In this document: piece after piece, positions 63,423-64,000 of the stretch | Numbering within the stretch: the stretch's first letter is position 1 | How the letters are laid out: each line of letters begins with the position of its first letter | Source: Corynebacterium endometrii | Lineage (GTDB): Bacteria; Actinomycetota; Actinomycetes; Mycobacteriales; Mycobacteriaceae | Direction of reading: 5' to 3' | Assembly: GCF_004795735.1 (NCBI RefSeq) | Contig: NZ_CP039247.1 | Coordinates: forward strand, 1,240,001 to 1,304,000 | Length of the DNA stretch: 64,000 nt | Program-made: the position numbers and the translations under genes | The notes under the pieces: generated by a model | Seen by the model: only the letters and a program-made list of their open reading frames with translations | Databases searched by the model: none | Told to the model about the DNA's origin: nothing

Positions 63423-64000
<578 letters not shown>

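Overview
The window is a contiguous stretch of an actinobacterial chromosome, almost certainly from the genus Corynebacterium. The evidence is the gene content: mycothiol ligase MshC, RNA polymerase-binding protein RbpA, the Pup/Dop/PafA/ARC pupylation set without any 20S proteasome gene, the acn-acnR pair, and a polyprenol-phosphate mannosyltransferase encoded separately from Lnt (they are fused in Mycobacterium tuberculosis). Coding density is high, there is one tRNA, and I see no insertion sequence, prophage or CRISPR array.

Layout. 0-7.3 kb: a truncated methyltransferase, NADH dehydrogenase II, a cyclopropane-synthase-like protein with a degenerate SAM motif, a giant FAD/Fe-S D-2-hydroxyacid dehydrogenase, and a 0.7-kb noncoding stretch with a 19-bp tandem repeat and a 43-bp near-perfect palindrome. 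7.3-16 kb: a small membrane protein, YceI, a zinc-finger protein, rbpA, then ppm1, lnt, fxsA, a CobG-like remnant, an SDR, a prolidase and a trypsin-like protease. 16-28.5 kb: one long minus-strand series, trmI-arc-dop-pup-pafA-pafB-pafC-tatA-tatC-helY, i.e. the pupylation machinery followed by Tat export and an RNA helicase. 28.6-38.7 kb: an M18 aminopeptidase, a RecB-like nuclease, fhs, a C4-dicarboxylate transporter, aspA, hisE-hisG, a HAD phosphatase and an acidic orphan. 38.7-44.5 kb: mshC, uppP, an lppL-like lipoprotein, pyrD, a membrane protein and a PEBP-family protein. Much of 8.6-44.5 kb follows the order I recall for M. tuberculosis Rv2050-Rv2140c.

After tRNA-Leu(GAG) at 44.74 kb the relatives change to the M. 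tuberculosis Rv1491c-to-Rv1464 neighbourhood, so the tRNA marks a synteny junction. This part holds a cupin, a TVP38/VTT membrane protein, an HTH protein, DUF3097, an unknown protein, ferrochelatase, the NlpC/P60 peptidoglycan hydrolase RipA with a 1.56-kb noncoding region upstream, an Rv1476-like membrane protein, aconitase with a readable AcnR operator, acnR, an ACT-domain/UPF0210/P-loop operon, an ABC-F ATPase, and the 3' end of the suf operon (sufS-sufU-sufT), which runs off the right edge.

How the genes connect. The pupylation genes can tag, untag and unfold proteins, but the ARC C-terminus lacks the proteasome-docking tail and no prcBA lies between pup and pafA. The tail of suf supplies Fe-S clusters used by aconitase, the CCG-domain oxidoreductase and, by family knowledge, ferrochelatase. 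lnt/ppm1, uppP, ripA and lppL serve the cell envelope. Nothing here looks like a wholly new defence or mobile system. The most open points are the long ripA leader, the noncoding palindromes, the CobG-like and CFA-like proteins that have lost signature residues, and the ACT/UPF0210/P-loop operon.
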